DNA of 64,000 nt from Devosia yakushimensis (GCF_030159855.1 NZ_BSNG01000001.1:744001-808000), one strand, 5' to 3'; numbered from the stretch's first letter, positions 1 through 8,045 are shown. Numbers and translations: made by a program. Notes: generated from the sequence alone by a model not told the origin.

Positions 1-1
1 T

Positions 2-733
2 GGGTTGTCCGTGCATCGCTATGTTCAGCTTGCCCGCCTGAAGCGGGCGTCGCAGGCGCTTGCCCGGGACGATGCTCAAAGCGTCACGGATATAGCGATG
101 GATGCCGGATACGACGCACCCGATGCGTTCGCCCGGGCCTTCCGGCAACGGCTTGCGCAATCGCCCTCGTCGTTCCGGAAGTCACCCGACTGGGCTTCGT
201 GGCTTACGGCCTTTGGACCTTTGGACAATGCGAGAAACAAGCTTATGAAGATCACATTCGAACAGGACGACGTCAAAATTCTCGATGTGCCGGATACGCC
301 GGTGGCGATGATGGAACATCGAGGCAACCGCGCGAAACTTGGGGAAACGTCCGAGCGTTTCCGGGCCTGGTGCAAGGCATCCGGGCTGCCGCCCGAGACC
401 GGGCGATCCAGCTTCATGGTCTTTCGCTCCGAGAGGGAGCCCGCGGTTCCCGACGACTACAGCATGGACCTGTGCGTCGGCACCGATGGTCCTGTTGCCG
501 GTGACGGGCAGGTGAAGGCCGGCACAATCCCCGGCGGGCGCTGCGCGGTATTGCGCTATCCGGGCAATACCAACAACCTTGAGCCGGCAGCCTTGTATCT
601 TTACCGCGACTGGCTTCCGCAAAGCGGCGAAGAGGCCCGTGACTTCCCGATCTATGCGCGCCGGCGGCTCATGCCGATACCAGGGATGCAGGCGCGTGAA
701 GTTGTCGTGGAGCTTCATCTGCCGCTCAAATAG
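2..733 (+). CDS. AraC-family regulator with GyrI-like ligand domain, 5' truncated by window edge
   Basis: The reading frame is open from the first bases, so the true start lies upstream of the window. The visible N-terminal part (about residues 1-60) is the second helix-turn-helix half of an AraC DNA-binding domain: 'RLKRASQAL', then 'VTDIAMDAGYDAPDAFARAFRQ', a typical AraC recognition segment split here by comma for length. After a short linker, a domain of about 155 residues beginning 'MKITFEQDDVKIL' matches the GyrI-like/SOUL-type small-molecule-binding fold fused to AraC in SbmC/Rob-like regulators. The likely role is a transcription activator responding to a small amphipathic ligand. No target gene is evident next door, because the following gene is convergent. 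The family call is firm; ligand and regulon are unknown. Confidence 0.85.
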   Translation, partial: GLSVHRYVQLARLKRASQALARDDAQSVTDIAMDAGYDAPDAFARAFRQRLAQSPSSFRKSPDWASWLTAFGPLDNARNKLMKITFEQDDVKILDVPDTPVAMMEHRGNRAKLGETSERFRAWCKASGLPPETGRSSFMVFRSEREPAVPDDYSMDLCVGTDGPVAGDGQVKAGTIPGGRCAVLRYPGNTNNLEPAALYLYRDWLPQSGEEARDFPIYARRRLMPIPGMQAREVVVELHLPLK

Positions 734-772
734 TAGCGGGGAGGCGGAGCAGAGGCATTGGTGGCCGGGCCG

Positions 773-1366
773 CTAAAGGGCCTTGCCGAGGTGGAGGCCT
801 TCGCTGCGCTCGATCTCCTCGAAGCCGAGATGGTGGTAAAAGCCTATGGCGCGGGTATTGGTGGGGCTGACGCCCAGATGGACGGCCCTGGCGCCCGCCT
901 GCCGCAGCGAGGCCAGCTCGGCTTCGATCAATTTGCGGCCCCAGCCGCCCGATTGGGCCGGCGGCAGCAGGTTGATATGGAGATGGGCGGGATGGGTGGC
1001 GACGACGCCGGGATGGCTGTGGGCCGGCGCCGCGATCCGGTCGAGAACCTTGGCGTCGAACGGAGCTTTTGCCGTGCGGCCGGCATATTGTTTGGCCAGT
1101 TGCGGCCACCATTCGGCATCCAGCCGGGCCTCGAAGGCGGTGGTGTCGGGTGTGCCGACGATATAGCCGACGGCCTCGCCATCATCGTCGACCACGAAAG
1201 CATGTTCGGGTGCAAAATCCAGATAGGGAACGGACCAGACGAGGCCCGGGTAATCGGGATCGGAAAACAGCGCGCTGGCATCGGTGCCGGAATCGGCGGT
1301 GAGCAGACAGATATTGAAGAGGGCGGCGCGGTCGTCCTGGCGGGCAGGCCGGATGTGAAGGGGCAT
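773..1366 (-). CDS. GNAT-family N-acetyltransferase
   Basis: A 197-residue protein starting 'MPLHIRPARQDD', the usual opening beta strand of GNAT acetyltransferases. The acetyl-CoA-binding loop appears as 'QSGGWGRKLIEAE' (a Q/RxxGxG/A variant), followed by 'ARAVHLGVSPTNTRAIGFYHHLGF', here described in two parts: the beta-5 strand and the 'AIGFYHHLGF' helix typical of the family. I chose the ATG at 1366 because the homology begins exactly there; an in-frame ATG at 1444 would add 26 unrelated residues. It converges with the AraC-family gene and lies downstream of a LysR gene on the same strand, 58 bp away. The substrate cannot be inferred. Confidence 0.82.
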   Translation of the reverse strand: MPLHIRPARQDDRAALFNICLLTADSGTDASALFSDPDYPGLVWSVPYLDFAPEHAFVVDDDGEAVGYIVGTPDTTAFEARLDAEWWPQLAKQYAGRTAKAPFDAKVLDRIAAPAHSHPGVVATHPAHLHINLLPPAQSGGWGRKLIEAELASLRQAGARAVHLGVSPTNTRAIGFYHHLGFEEIERSEGLHLGKAL

Positions 1367-1424
1367 GGGGGCTCTGTGTTTGTTTTCGCAGATTTTGGAG
1401 GCCGGCGTTTGCGGAAGCAAGTCC

Positions 1425-2288
1425 TCAAACTGATCCCTGCGCATTGGCGACCAGTGCCGAGATCAGGCCATTGGCGCTGGCGTGGTGGCGGCCGGGACCG
1501 ATGGCGACGAATTCGACTTCGCCCAGGGCGGGAAGGTCGTTGACGGGATCGACGACCGCGAGGCCCTCGGGGATGAGGCGCAGCGAATGGGCGGCAATGC
1601 CGAGCCCGGCCATGGCCGCGGCGCGCAGGCCGTTCAGGCTGCCGCTCGAACAGGCCATGCGCCAGGGGCGATGGGCCTGTTCGAGCGCGGCGACCGCGAG
1701 AGCGCGGGTGATGGAGGGCGGGGCATAGGAAACCAGCGGGATGGGCGCGCCGGGTTCGATGCGAAACCCCGGCCGGCCGATCCAGGCGAGCTGCTCGCGC
1801 CAGGCGATCTCGCCGCGTTCATCGCCGGCGCGGCGCTTGGCGAAGATGACGTCAAGCTCTCCAGCATCGTAGCGCTGATAGAGAATGGTGCTGAGCCCGA
1901 CTTCAAGCTCCAGATCGACCGCGGGATAGCGGGTGCGGAAATTTGCCAGAACGTCGGCGAGCTGGGACATGGCGAAATCCTCGGAAATGCCAAGCCGCAG
2001 CCGTTCGCGCCCGGCGGCGCCGAAGAAATAGCCGGCCATCCGGTCATGCGCCGCCAGCACGGAGGTGGCGAAATCGCACATGGCATCGCCATCGGCGGTC
2101 AGGGCCACGGTGTGGGTGTCGCGTGAAAAGAGCTTACGGCCCGCCGCCTGTTCCAATTTTTGCACGTGCTGGCTCACGGTGGATTGGCGCAGGCCGAGAC
2201 GCCGGGCGGCCGCGGTGAAATTCCTGGTTTCGGCGACGGCTACGAAGGAGCGCAACAGGGCCGGCGCAATGTCAGAGAGCGTATTCAT
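1425..2288 (-). CDS. LysR-family transcriptional regulator
   Basis: A 287-residue LysR regulator. Residues 8-67 form the winged helix-turn-helix ('LLRSFVAVAETRNFTAAARR' followed by 'LGLRQSTVSQHVQKLE'). The remainder is the periplasmic-binding-protein-like effector domain. The start is at 2288 because the HTH begins within 8 residues of it; the longer frame to 2396 would run into the divergent gene. It is divergent from the SBF-type transporter at 2390 with about 100 bp between them, the standard arrangement for a LysR protein and its target. It therefore probably controls that transporter. The effector is unknown. Confidence 0.9.
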   Translation of the reverse strand: MNTLSDIAPALLRSFVAVAETRNFTAAARRLGLRQSTVSQHVQKLEQAAGRKLFSRDTHTVALTADGDAMCDFATSVLAAHDRMAGYFFGAAGRERLRLGISEDFAMSQLADVLANFRTRYPAVDLELEVGLSTILYQRYDAGELDVIFAKRRAGDERGEIAWREQLAWIGRPGFRIEPGAPIPLVSYAPPSITRALAVAALEQAHRPWRMACSSGSLNGLRAAAMAGLGIAAHSLRLIPEGLAVVDPVNDLPALGEVEFVAIGPGRHHASANGLISALVANAQGSV

Positions 2289-2389
2289 ATTGCCAATCGC
2301 GAATTGTGATGACCGATATCGGGTCCTGCCGTCTTCGCAATATTGCCGGTTTCGACTAGGCCGGGAAGCGCAATACCGATGGAAGCACC
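2289..2389. promoter_or_regulatory. Divergent promoter region, LysR / SBF-type transporter
   Basis: This 101-bp gap separates two divergent starts and must carry both promoters. It contains interrupted AT-rich stretches such as 'ATTGCCAATCGCGAATTG' near 2289-2306. I did not find an unambiguous T-N11-A LysR site with good dyad symmetry. The call rests on gene arrangement. Confidence 0.5.
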
Positions 2390-3409
2390 ATGTCATTGAA
2401 CAGCAGACTGAAACGCATTGGCTTTGACTCCTACCTCCTGATGCTGCTGGGCACGGTGATCTTGGCGAGCCTGCTGCCGGCGCGGGGCATGGGGGCGGTT
2501 CTGCTGTCGCAGGTCGCCTATTTCGCCGTGGCGCTGCTGTTCTTCCTCTATGGCGCCAAGCTCAATACCGGCGCCATCGTGGCGGGCCTCGCCAATTGGC
2601 GGCTGCAGGCACTGGTCTTTGGCAGCACGTTCATTGCCTTCCCTATCGCGGGGCTGGTCCTGTCGAGCGCGTTATCGCCGTGGCTGCGGCCGGAAATCGT
2701 CATCGGCATTCTGTATCTGGCGGTGCTGCCGTCGACGGTGCAGTCGTCGATCGCCTTTACCTCGATCGCGCATGGCAATGTGCCGGCCGCGGTCTGCGCG
2801 GCATCGATCTCAAACCTGCTGGGCGTTTTCATCACGCCGCTGTTTGCGGCGCTGCTGTTGCATACCAGCGGGGAAGGGGGAATCGATCTCGGGTCCATGC
2901 TCGATATCGGGGTGCAGATATTGCTGCCCTTCGCGCTGGGGCAGCTGATGCGGCCGCTGGTGGGCAAGTTCATCCAGCGGCATGCCAAGCTGACGCAGAT
3001 CGTGGACCGCGGCTCGATTTTGCTGATCGTCTATTCGGCGTTCAGCGCCGGCATGGTGGCCGGCATCTGGCAGCAGGTGGATGTTTCGACCCTGGCCATC
3101 ATGATCGGCGCGGACGCGCTTTTGCTGGCGGTCATCATGATCGGCACCAGCCTGGTTGGGCGGCTATCGGGCCTGGTGCGTGAGGACCGGCTCGTGCTGT
3201 TGTTCTGCGGCTCCAAGAAGAGCCTGGCCAGCGGCCTGCCGATGGCAAATATCCTGTTTGCCGGTCAGACGGTGAGCCTTATCGTCTTGCCGCTGATGAT
3301 CTTTCACCAGATTCAGCTGTTCGTCTGCGCGGTGATTGCGCAGCGCGCCGGGCATAGGGCAAGCGAAGAAACGGCAGCTATCGGCGCGGGAAAGGCCGTC
3401 ATCACGTAA
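2390..3409 (+). CDS. SBF-like (bile acid:sodium symporter superfamily) transporter, YfeH-type
   Basis: A 339-residue polytopic inner-membrane protein with about ten hydrophobic segments. The first segment follows 'FDSYLLMLLGTVILASLLPA', and a characteristic 'FFLYGAKLNTGAIVAGLANW' stretch comes after segment two. The motifs 'LPSTVQSSIAFTSIAHGN' and 'FCGSKKSLASGLPMANILF' (about residues 115-132 and 274-292) are the two crossed-helix regions of the SBF_like/YfeH branch of bile acid:Na+ symporters. The transported solute is an organic anion of unknown identity. The divergent LysR gene is the likely regulator. The final 30 residues are a hydrophilic tail. Confidence 0.85.
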   Translation: MSLNSRLKRIGFDSYLLMLLGTVILASLLPARGMGAVLLSQVAYFAVALLFFLYGAKLNTGAIVAGLANWRLQALVFGSTFIAFPIAGLVLSSALSPWLRPEIVIGILYLAVLPSTVQSSIAFTSIAHGNVPAAVCAASISNLLGVFITPLFAALLLHTSGEGGIDLGSMLDIGVQILLPFALGQLMRPLVGKFIQRHAKLTQIVDRGSILLIVYSAFSAGMVAGIWQQVDVSTLAIMIGADALLLAVIMIGTSLVGRLSGLVREDRLVLLFCGSKKSLASGLPMANILFAGQTVSLIVLPLMIFHQIQLFVCAVIAQRAGHRASEETAAIGAGKAVIT

Positions 3410-3412
3410 ATG

Positions 3413-3427
3413 TTAACCTCTGGTTAA
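3413..3427 (+). promoter_or_regulatory. CtrA-type binding site (TTAA-N7-TTAA)
   Basis: The sequence TTAACCTCTGGTTAA matches the full CtrA consensus TTAA-N7-TTAA exactly and is followed by C, as in the best Caulobacter sites. It lies inside a larger perfect inverted repeat, GTTAACC-TCT-GGTTAAC (3412-3428). It is 66 bp upstream of the small FlbD-like HTH gene and 3 bp after the stop of the upstream transporter gene. Binding by CtrA is inferred from the motif alone; the dyad could also serve another dimeric regulator. Confidence 0.6.
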
Positions 3428-3493
3428 CCATACGGGGTCACCCTGACAGCATTCTGAGTAAACAGGTTTTGGGGGCTCAGAAAGCGACGACCA

Positions 3494-3718
3494 ATGTATG
3501 ACTTCGCACCCGATGCCAGCGCCACGGAGGCCCTGGTTGGACTGCCGGTAGCAGATGTCGAAAGAGATCTGATCCTGGCGACGCTGCGGCAGACAGAAGG
3601 AAACCGTACCCACGCCGCCAATGTCCTGGGCATTTCGATCAGGACAATGCGGAACAAGCTGAGGGAATATGCCGAAGGCGGCGCTGAAATTCCTTCCGCC
3701 GGGCTTGTCGATCACTAA
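3494..3718 (+). CDS. Stand-alone Fis-type HTH protein resembling the C-terminus of FlbD/NtrC regulators
   Basis: A 74-residue protein. Residues 22-60 ('VERDLILATLRQTEGNRTHA' then 'ANVLGISIRTMRNKLREY') form a Fis-family helix-turn-helix. The 'NRTHAANVLGISIRT' core is the signature of the FlbD C-terminal DNA-binding domain rather than of generic Fis. The receiver and AAA+ parts of FlbD are absent. The sequence 5' of the ATG does not continue them in frame, so this looks like a free-standing small DNA-binding protein and not a broken enhancer-binding protein. It has its own terminator and a CtrA-type site upstream, which suggests cell-cycle or motility-linked expression. The ATG at 3494 has only a weak ribosome-binding site. 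The function is inferred. Confidence 0.75.
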   Translation: MYDFAPDASATEALVGLPVADVERDLILATLRQTEGNRTHAANVLGISIRTMRNKLREYAEGGAEIPSAGLVDH

Positions 3719-3723
3719 CAAAG

Positions 3724-3748
3724 AAGCCCCGCATTAGCGGGGCTTTTT
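3724..3748 (+). terminator. Rho-independent terminator after the small HTH gene
   Basis: A stem AAGCCCCGC / GCGGGGCTT with a 4-nt ATTA loop is followed immediately by TTT, starting 5 bp after the stop codon at 3718. This is a textbook intrinsic terminator. It isolates the HTH gene from the phn operon. Confidence 0.9.
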
Positions 3749-3769
3749 GCTTGAATGGCGGGTTATGCA

Positions 3770-3798
3770 CCGTCACAAAAGCTTCATCAAACATACAT
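3770..3798 (+). promoter_or_regulatory. Candidate Pho box (three 11-bp-spaced repeats) upstream of phnC
   Basis: Three heptamers, CCGTCAC (3770-3776), GCTTCAT (3781-3787) and CATACAT (3792-3798), follow each other with exact 4-bp spacers. This is the 11-bp periodicity of PhoB half-sites (consensus CTGTCAT-N4-CTGTCAT). Individual matches to the consensus are 4-5 of 7. The site lies about 60 bp upstream of the phnC start. Taken with the two other Pho-like sites in this window, it supports phosphate-starvation control. Confidence 0.55.
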
Positions 3799-3855
3799 GG
3801 GGGCGTCAATCAGCGGCCCTAGTTGTGCCTCGGTTTCAACGGCGGGGCGCGCTGG

Positions 3856-4689
3856 ATGCTCAAGATTTCTCACGTTTCGCGACGGTTCGGTAACAAGCTT
3901 GCCGTCGACGATGTGACGCTCGAGATCCCGCAGGGGCAGATGGTCGGCATTATCGGCCGGTCGGGCGCCGGCAAATCGACCCTGCTGCGCATGATCAACC
4001 GGCTCAACGACGTTTCGGCCGGCTATATCGAATATGACGGCCAGCGGGTGTCCGAATTGCGCGGGCAGGCCTTGCGGGCATGGCAGCGCGATTGCGCCAT
4101 GATTTTCCAGCAGTTCAACCTGGTGCCGCGGCTCGATGTCATCACCAATGTGATGCTGGGGCGGCTCAATGGCCGCAACCCGATGCTCAACCTGCTGCAG
4201 GTGTTTTCGGCCGACGAGCAATTTGCCGCGCTCAAGGCGCTGGAGCGGCTCGATATCGCCCAGACCGCAACGCAATGGGCGCAGACGCTTTCGGGTGGCC
4301 AGCAGCAGCGCGTGGCCATTGCCCGGGCGCTGATGCAGGGCCCCAAGGTGATCCTGGCGGACGAGCCGATCGCCAGCCTCGACCCGCGCAATGCGCAGAT
4401 CGTGATGGACAGCCTGCGCGACATCAATGCCGAGGGCAAGCTCACCGTCATCACCAATCTGCACACGCTCGATACGGCGCGCGCCTATTGCGAACGCATT
4501 ATCGGCATGGCGGCGGGCAAGGTGGTGTTCGATGGCACGCCCGACGAGCTGACCACCGATGTCGCCCGTACGATTTACGGCGCAGATGGCCTGAAAGAGG
4601 CGTTTTCCGAGGCGCTGACCTCGACCTCGATCACGCCGCTGGCCGTTCCCCCCGTCACCAAGACCGCGAGCGCGGGCCGCGCTCCGTAA
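3856..4689 (+). CDS. phnC: Phosphonate-type ABC transporter ATPase
   Basis: A 277-residue cytoplasmic ATPase that energises uptake of phosphonate, phosphite or similar organophosphorus ligands. Walker A is GRSGAGKS at residues 34-41, the signature LSGGQQQR is at 145-152, and Walker B ILADEP is at 166-171. The 'FQQFNLVPRLDVITNVMLGRL' Q-loop region (residues 84-104, one residue longer than quoted limits if read whole) is diagnostic of PhnC over other ATPases. The ATG at 3856 was chosen because the family begins there; an upstream GTG/ATG-type frame to 3823 adds 11 unrelated residues. It is the first gene of phnCDEE. No C-P lyase genes are in the window, so the ligand could be any compound of this class. 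Confidence 0.92.
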   Translation: MLKISHVSRRFGNKLAVDDVTLEIPQGQMVGIIGRSGAGKSTLLRMINRLNDVSAGYIEYDGQRVSELRGQALRAWQRDCAMIFQQFNLVPRLDVITNVMLGRLNGRNPMLNLLQVFSADEQFAALKALERLDIAQTATQWAQTLSGGQQQRVAIARALMQGPKVILADEPIASLDPRNAQIVMDSLRDINAEGKLTVITNLHTLDTARAYCERIIGMAAGKVVFDGTPDELTTDVARTIYGADGLKEAFSEALTSTSITPLAVPPVTKTASAGRAP

Positions 4690-4769
4690 CCGAAGTTCCG
4701 CTGCCGTAAACCGCCAGCGGGCGGAGCGGCATGCCGACGATCCTCTACGTCACCTCAAGGAGATCTATC

Positions 4770-5672
4770 ATGATCCGCAAACTGCTTCTGGCCTCGGTTG
4801 CCCTTTCCATGTCGACCGCGGCTTTTGCCCAGGACGTCACCGTGCTGCGCATCGGCCTCGATGGCGGCGAGAACGAATCGGACCAGCTGCGCCGTTCGGA
4901 ATGCGTTGCCGAGCCGCTGAAGGCCGCGACCGGCGTTTCCGAAGTCCAGTTCTTCCCCTCGCCGGACTATAACGGCATCATCCAGGGCCTGCTCGGCGGC
5001 ACCATCGACATCGCCATCATGGGCGCTTCGTCCTATGCCGCCATCTACCTGCAGAACCCGGACGCCGTTGACCCGGTGCTGACCACCCAGCAGGAAGACG
5101 GCTCGACCGGCTACCACTCGATCATGGTTGCCCGCAAGGATTCGGGCATCACCGACCTGGCCTCGACCAAGGGCAAGAAGCTCGGCTTCGCCGACCCGGA
5201 TTCGACCTCGGGCTACCTGGTCCCCAACGTGTCGCTGCCGGCCGATCTCGGCGCGCCGATCGCTGAATTCTACAGCGAAACCGGCTTTGGCGGCGGTCAC
5301 GAAAACCTGGTTCTGGGCGTGCTGGACGGCACCTGGGACGTGGGCACCACCTTTGGCTCGGGCCAGGGCGAATTCTCCGAGGGCTACACTTCGGGCAACC
5401 TGCGCATCATGGTCGACAAGGGCCTGCTGGACATGGACGACCTGGTCGAAGTCTGGCAGTCGCCGATCATCCCGAACGGTCCGCTGATGGTCTCCAACAG
5501 CCTGCCGGCCGACATGAAGGAAAAGGTCACCGCCTTCTTCAAGGCCCTGCCGGAAACCAATTTCGAATGCTTCGACGCCTTCACCGCCGGCGGTTACACC
5601 AACTTCGTTGATGCCGACCAGCAGATGTACCAGACCATCATCGACGCCCGTAAGTCGGTCATCGGCGGCTGA
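4770..5672 (+). CDS. phnD: Phosphonate-type ABC transporter periplasmic binding protein
   Basis: A 300-residue secreted binding protein. It has a clear signal peptide (MIRKLLLASVALSMSTAAFAQ, cleaved after AFA-Q) and a PhnD-family core: 'LRIGLDGGENESDQLRRSE', 'FPSPDYNGIIQGLLGGTIDI' and 'MGASSYAAIYLQ', which form the ligand-binding cleft. The ATG at 4770 follows AAGGAG with 8 nt spacing; an in-frame ATG at 4731 would spoil the signal peptide. It lies 80 bp after phnC and is followed by a strong hairpin. Its codons are strikingly biased to C-ending forms compared with neighbours, consistent with high expression. The ligand is a phosphonate or related oxyanion by family. Confidence 0.92.
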   Translation: MIRKLLLASVALSMSTAAFAQDVTVLRIGLDGGENESDQLRRSECVAEPLKAATGVSEVQFFPSPDYNGIIQGLLGGTIDIAIMGASSYAAIYLQNPDAVDPVLTTQQEDGSTGYHSIMVARKDSGITDLASTKGKKLGFADPDSTSGYLVPNVSLPADLGAPIAEFYSETGFGGGHENLVLGVLDGTWDVGTTFGSGQGEFSEGYTSGNLRIMVDKGLLDMDDLVEVWQSPIIPNGPLMVSNSLPADMKEKVTAFFKALPETNFECFDAFTAGGYTNFVDADQQMYQTIIDARKSVIGG

Positions 5673-5690
5673 TTTTCCGGATTGAACCAG

Positions 5691-5716
5691 ACGGCGGCGC
5701 TTAGAGGCGCCGCCGT
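5691..5716 (+). other. Intercistronic stem-loop after phnD
   Basis: A perfect 10-bp stem ACGGCGGCGC / GCGCCGCCGT with a 6-nt loop lies 19 bp after the phnD stop and has no T-tract. Such hairpins after binding-protein genes usually stabilise the upstream mRNA or attenuate readthrough, so that the binding protein exceeds the permeases. That role is inferred here. Confidence 0.7.
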
Positions 5717-5736
5717 TCCCACATAGGGGCGCAGAC

Positions 5737-6708
5737 ATGGCCGACCTTTCCGAACCTAATGGCTTGAGCCCGTCATCGGCCCTGCTGCTGCGGCATTACC
5801 GAAGCCAGGTTTTCATCCGGCGCATCTATTCGGTCATCGGCGTCGTGCTGGTGCTGGTGGCGCTGGGCGCGGCGATGAACTTTGCCAATGCCGCCAATTC
5901 GGGAAAGTTCTTCGAACGCATCCCCTATATGTTCGACTTCCTCAAGAACTTCGTGCCCAATGATCCGCTCGAGATATTCCGGGCCATGTTCGATCTGGAA
6001 TCGCCCTATTACGACGGGTCGCAGAAGTTCGACTATACCTCCGAGCGGCACTATATCGCCGGTGGGCTCTACATTCCCAATTTCATCTATCAGCTGATCA
6101 TCACGGTCAATATCGCCATCGTCTCGACGATTATCGGGGGCGGGCTGGCGTTTCTGCTGTGCTTTTTCGCAGCCACCAACCTGGTTGGCGCGGGGCCGGT
6201 GCGCTGGATCGTGCGGCGCATCATGGAAGTGTTCCGGGCGTTTCCGGAAATCGTTATCGCGGGGCTGTTGACGGCGGTGCTGTCCATCGGCCCGATCGCG
6301 GCGATTGCCGCGGTGTCGCTGCATACGATCGGCGCGCTGGGCAAACTGTTCTTCGAAGTGGTCGAGAATGCCGACATGAAGCCCGAAGAAGGGCTGCGCT
6401 CGGTGGGCGCCAATTGGCTCGAGCGCGTGCGCTTTGCCATCGTGCCCCAGGTCATGCCCAATTTCGTCAGCTATGCCTTGCTGCGGACCGAGATCAATGT
6501 GCGGGCCTCGACCATTATCGGGGCGGTGGGCGGGGGCGGTATCGGTGAAGTGTTCCGCCTGTCGATCGGGCGCGACCATGCCGCCAAGACCTATGCCATC
6601 ATCATTCTGCTGCTGATCACCATTGTGTGCATCGACCAGTTCTCCGGCTGGCTGCGCCGCCGGCTGGTGGGCAATCAATCCTTCGAACTGGGCCGGGGAG
6701 CCGCATGA
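5737..6708 (+). CDS. phnE: Phosphonate-type ABC transporter permease, first subunit
   Basis: A 323-residue inner-membrane permease of the PhnE family. One N-terminal membrane helix (about residues 27-48) is followed by a periplasmic stretch and then a five-helix core. The EAA loop that docks the ATPase is visible near residues 205-235 ('FFEVVENADMKPEEGLRSVG' then 'ANWLERVRFAIVPQ'). The motif 'IGAVGGGGIGEVFRLSIG' is typical of PhnE. It starts 20 bp after the phnD hairpin and overlaps the second permease gene by 4 bp (ATGA). It forms a heterodimeric channel with the next gene product. Confidence 0.92.
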   Translation: MADLSEPNGLSPSSALLLRHYRSQVFIRRIYSVIGVVLVLVALGAAMNFANAANSGKFFERIPYMFDFLKNFVPNDPLEIFRAMFDLESPYYDGSQKFDYTSERHYIAGGLYIPNFIYQLIITVNIAIVSTIIGGGLAFLLCFFAATNLVGAGPVRWIVRRIMEVFRAFPEIVIAGLLTAVLSIGPIAAIAAVSLHTIGALGKLFFEVVENADMKPEEGLRSVGANWLERVRFAIVPQVMPNFVSYALLRTEINVRASTIIGAVGGGGIGEVFRLSIGRDHAAKTYAIIILLLITIVCIDQFSGWLRRRLVGNQSFELGRGAA

Positions 6709-8045
6709 TGAGTGCCATCAGCCATGCCGAACGCAGCCGGCTCGAAAAGAAATATCCCGAGGTCTTCCAGCAGAATTTCCTGCAGCGCTGGGGCCTGCCG
6801 GTGGGCCTGGGCATAACGCTGGTCTATCTGGTCTTCTGCTGGTTCTTCTTCAATGTCGGGCCGGCATTGCAAAACGGCAAATGGGATCGCGCGGCGATCT
6901 ATGTGCAGGATTGGTATTCCTGGCGGGCGCAGCCGCGGCTGCGGTTCGAGGATGGCAAAGTGGTGCCGCAATGGTCGAGCCGGGGGCAATATCCGGCCGA
7001 TGCTGATATTGACTGGCTGACGCCGCATGACGATGGCAGCATGACGGCGACCTTCGACAGCGACGACCGGCTGGAGATCACCACCAATCGGGTCGATGTC
7101 TATATCGATGGCGTGGCCTATCCGGTCACCATCACGCCCGAGGCGGCGGTAGCGCCGGCCGACCTGCCCGGTGCCATGGTGCAGGACCGCGAGAAGGTGC
7201 TGGTCAATTTCGGCTTTGCCGGGCAGGCCGAAATCCGCAGCAACCAGGTCTATGTGCAGCGGCGGTTCCTGGGCTGGGCCAATTTCCTCTACGACCCGCG
7301 CTCGCCGCTCTGGGGCAATGACCTGTTCAGCTCCATCGGGCTGATCTTCAGCGGGGAGCGGGTCAATCCGGACAAGTCCAATGCCCAGATGGTGCTGGAC
7401 GAATGGCTGGGCAATAGGGCCTGGCAGCATGGCGATATCCTGGCCAAGCTGATGCAGACGCTGGTCATGGCCTTTGTCGGTACGCTGTTTGCGACGCTGG
7501 TGGCGTTTCCGCTGGCCTTCATTGCCGCGCGCAACATCACGCTCAACGGCACGGCAAACTGGCTGATGAAGCGGACATTCGACTTCCTGCGGTCGATCGA
7601 CATGCTGATCTGGGCGCTGTTCTTTACTCGCGGCTTCGGCCCCGGCCCGATCCCCGGCATCGCGGCCATTTTCTTCACCGATACCGGTGCCCTGGGCAAG
7701 GTCTATGCCGAGGCGCTGGAGAATGTGGATGATAAGCAGCGCGAGGGCATGAAATCGGTGGGGGCGAGCCCGGCGGCGGTCAATCGCTATGGCGTGGTGC
7801 CGCAGGTGCTGCCGGTCTTCGTGTCGCAGTCGCTCTATTTCTGGGAGAGCAATACGCGCTCGGCCACTATTATCGGCGCTGTCGGGGCAGGGGGTATCGG
7901 GCTCAAGCTGCTTGAGGCCATGGGCACCAATTCGGACTGGGACAAGGTCGCCTATATGGTGCTGCTGATCCTGTTCGTGGTGTTCCTGTTCGACAATATC
8001 TCGACCGCCATCCGCTCGCGCCTGATCGGGCCGAGCAGCCACTAG
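6705..8045 (+). CDS. phnE: Phosphonate-type ABC transporter permease, second subunit with large extracytoplasmic insert
   Basis: A 446-residue PhnE-family permease. The first membrane helix is at about residues 31-52. It is followed by roughly 190 residues of hydrophilic, beta-rich sequence (about 55-245) before the conserved transport core ('LMQTLVMAFVGTLFATLVAF', EAA loop 'ALENVDDKQREGMKSVGASP', then 'IGAVGAGGIGLKLLEAMG'). Typical PhnE proteins are about 260-320 residues, so this one is extended by a periplasmic insert. It begins at the ATGA overlap with the first permease; a second ATG 3 bp later is possible. It is the last gene of phnCDEE. Confidence 0.9.
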   Translation: MMSAISHAERSRLEKKYPEVFQQNFLQRWGLPVGLGITLVYLVFCWFFFNVGPALQNGKWDRAAIYVQDWYSWRAQPRLRFEDGKVVPQWSSRGQYPADADIDWLTPHDDGSMTATFDSDDRLEITTNRVDVYIDGVAYPVTITPEAAVAPADLPGAMVQDREKVLVNFGFAGQAEIRSNQVYVQRRFLGWANFLYDPRSPLWGNDLFSSIGLIFSGERVNPDKSNAQMVLDEWLGNRAWQHGDILAKLMQTLVMAFVGTLFATLVAFPLAFIAARNITLNGTANWLMKRTFDFLRSIDMLIWALFFTRGFGPGPIPGIAAIFFTDTGALGKVYAEALENVDDKQREGMKSVGASPAAVNRYGVVPQVLPVFVSQSLYFWESNTRSATIIGAVGAGGIGLKLLEAMGTNSDWDKVAYMVLLILFVVFLFDNISTAIRSRLIGPSSH

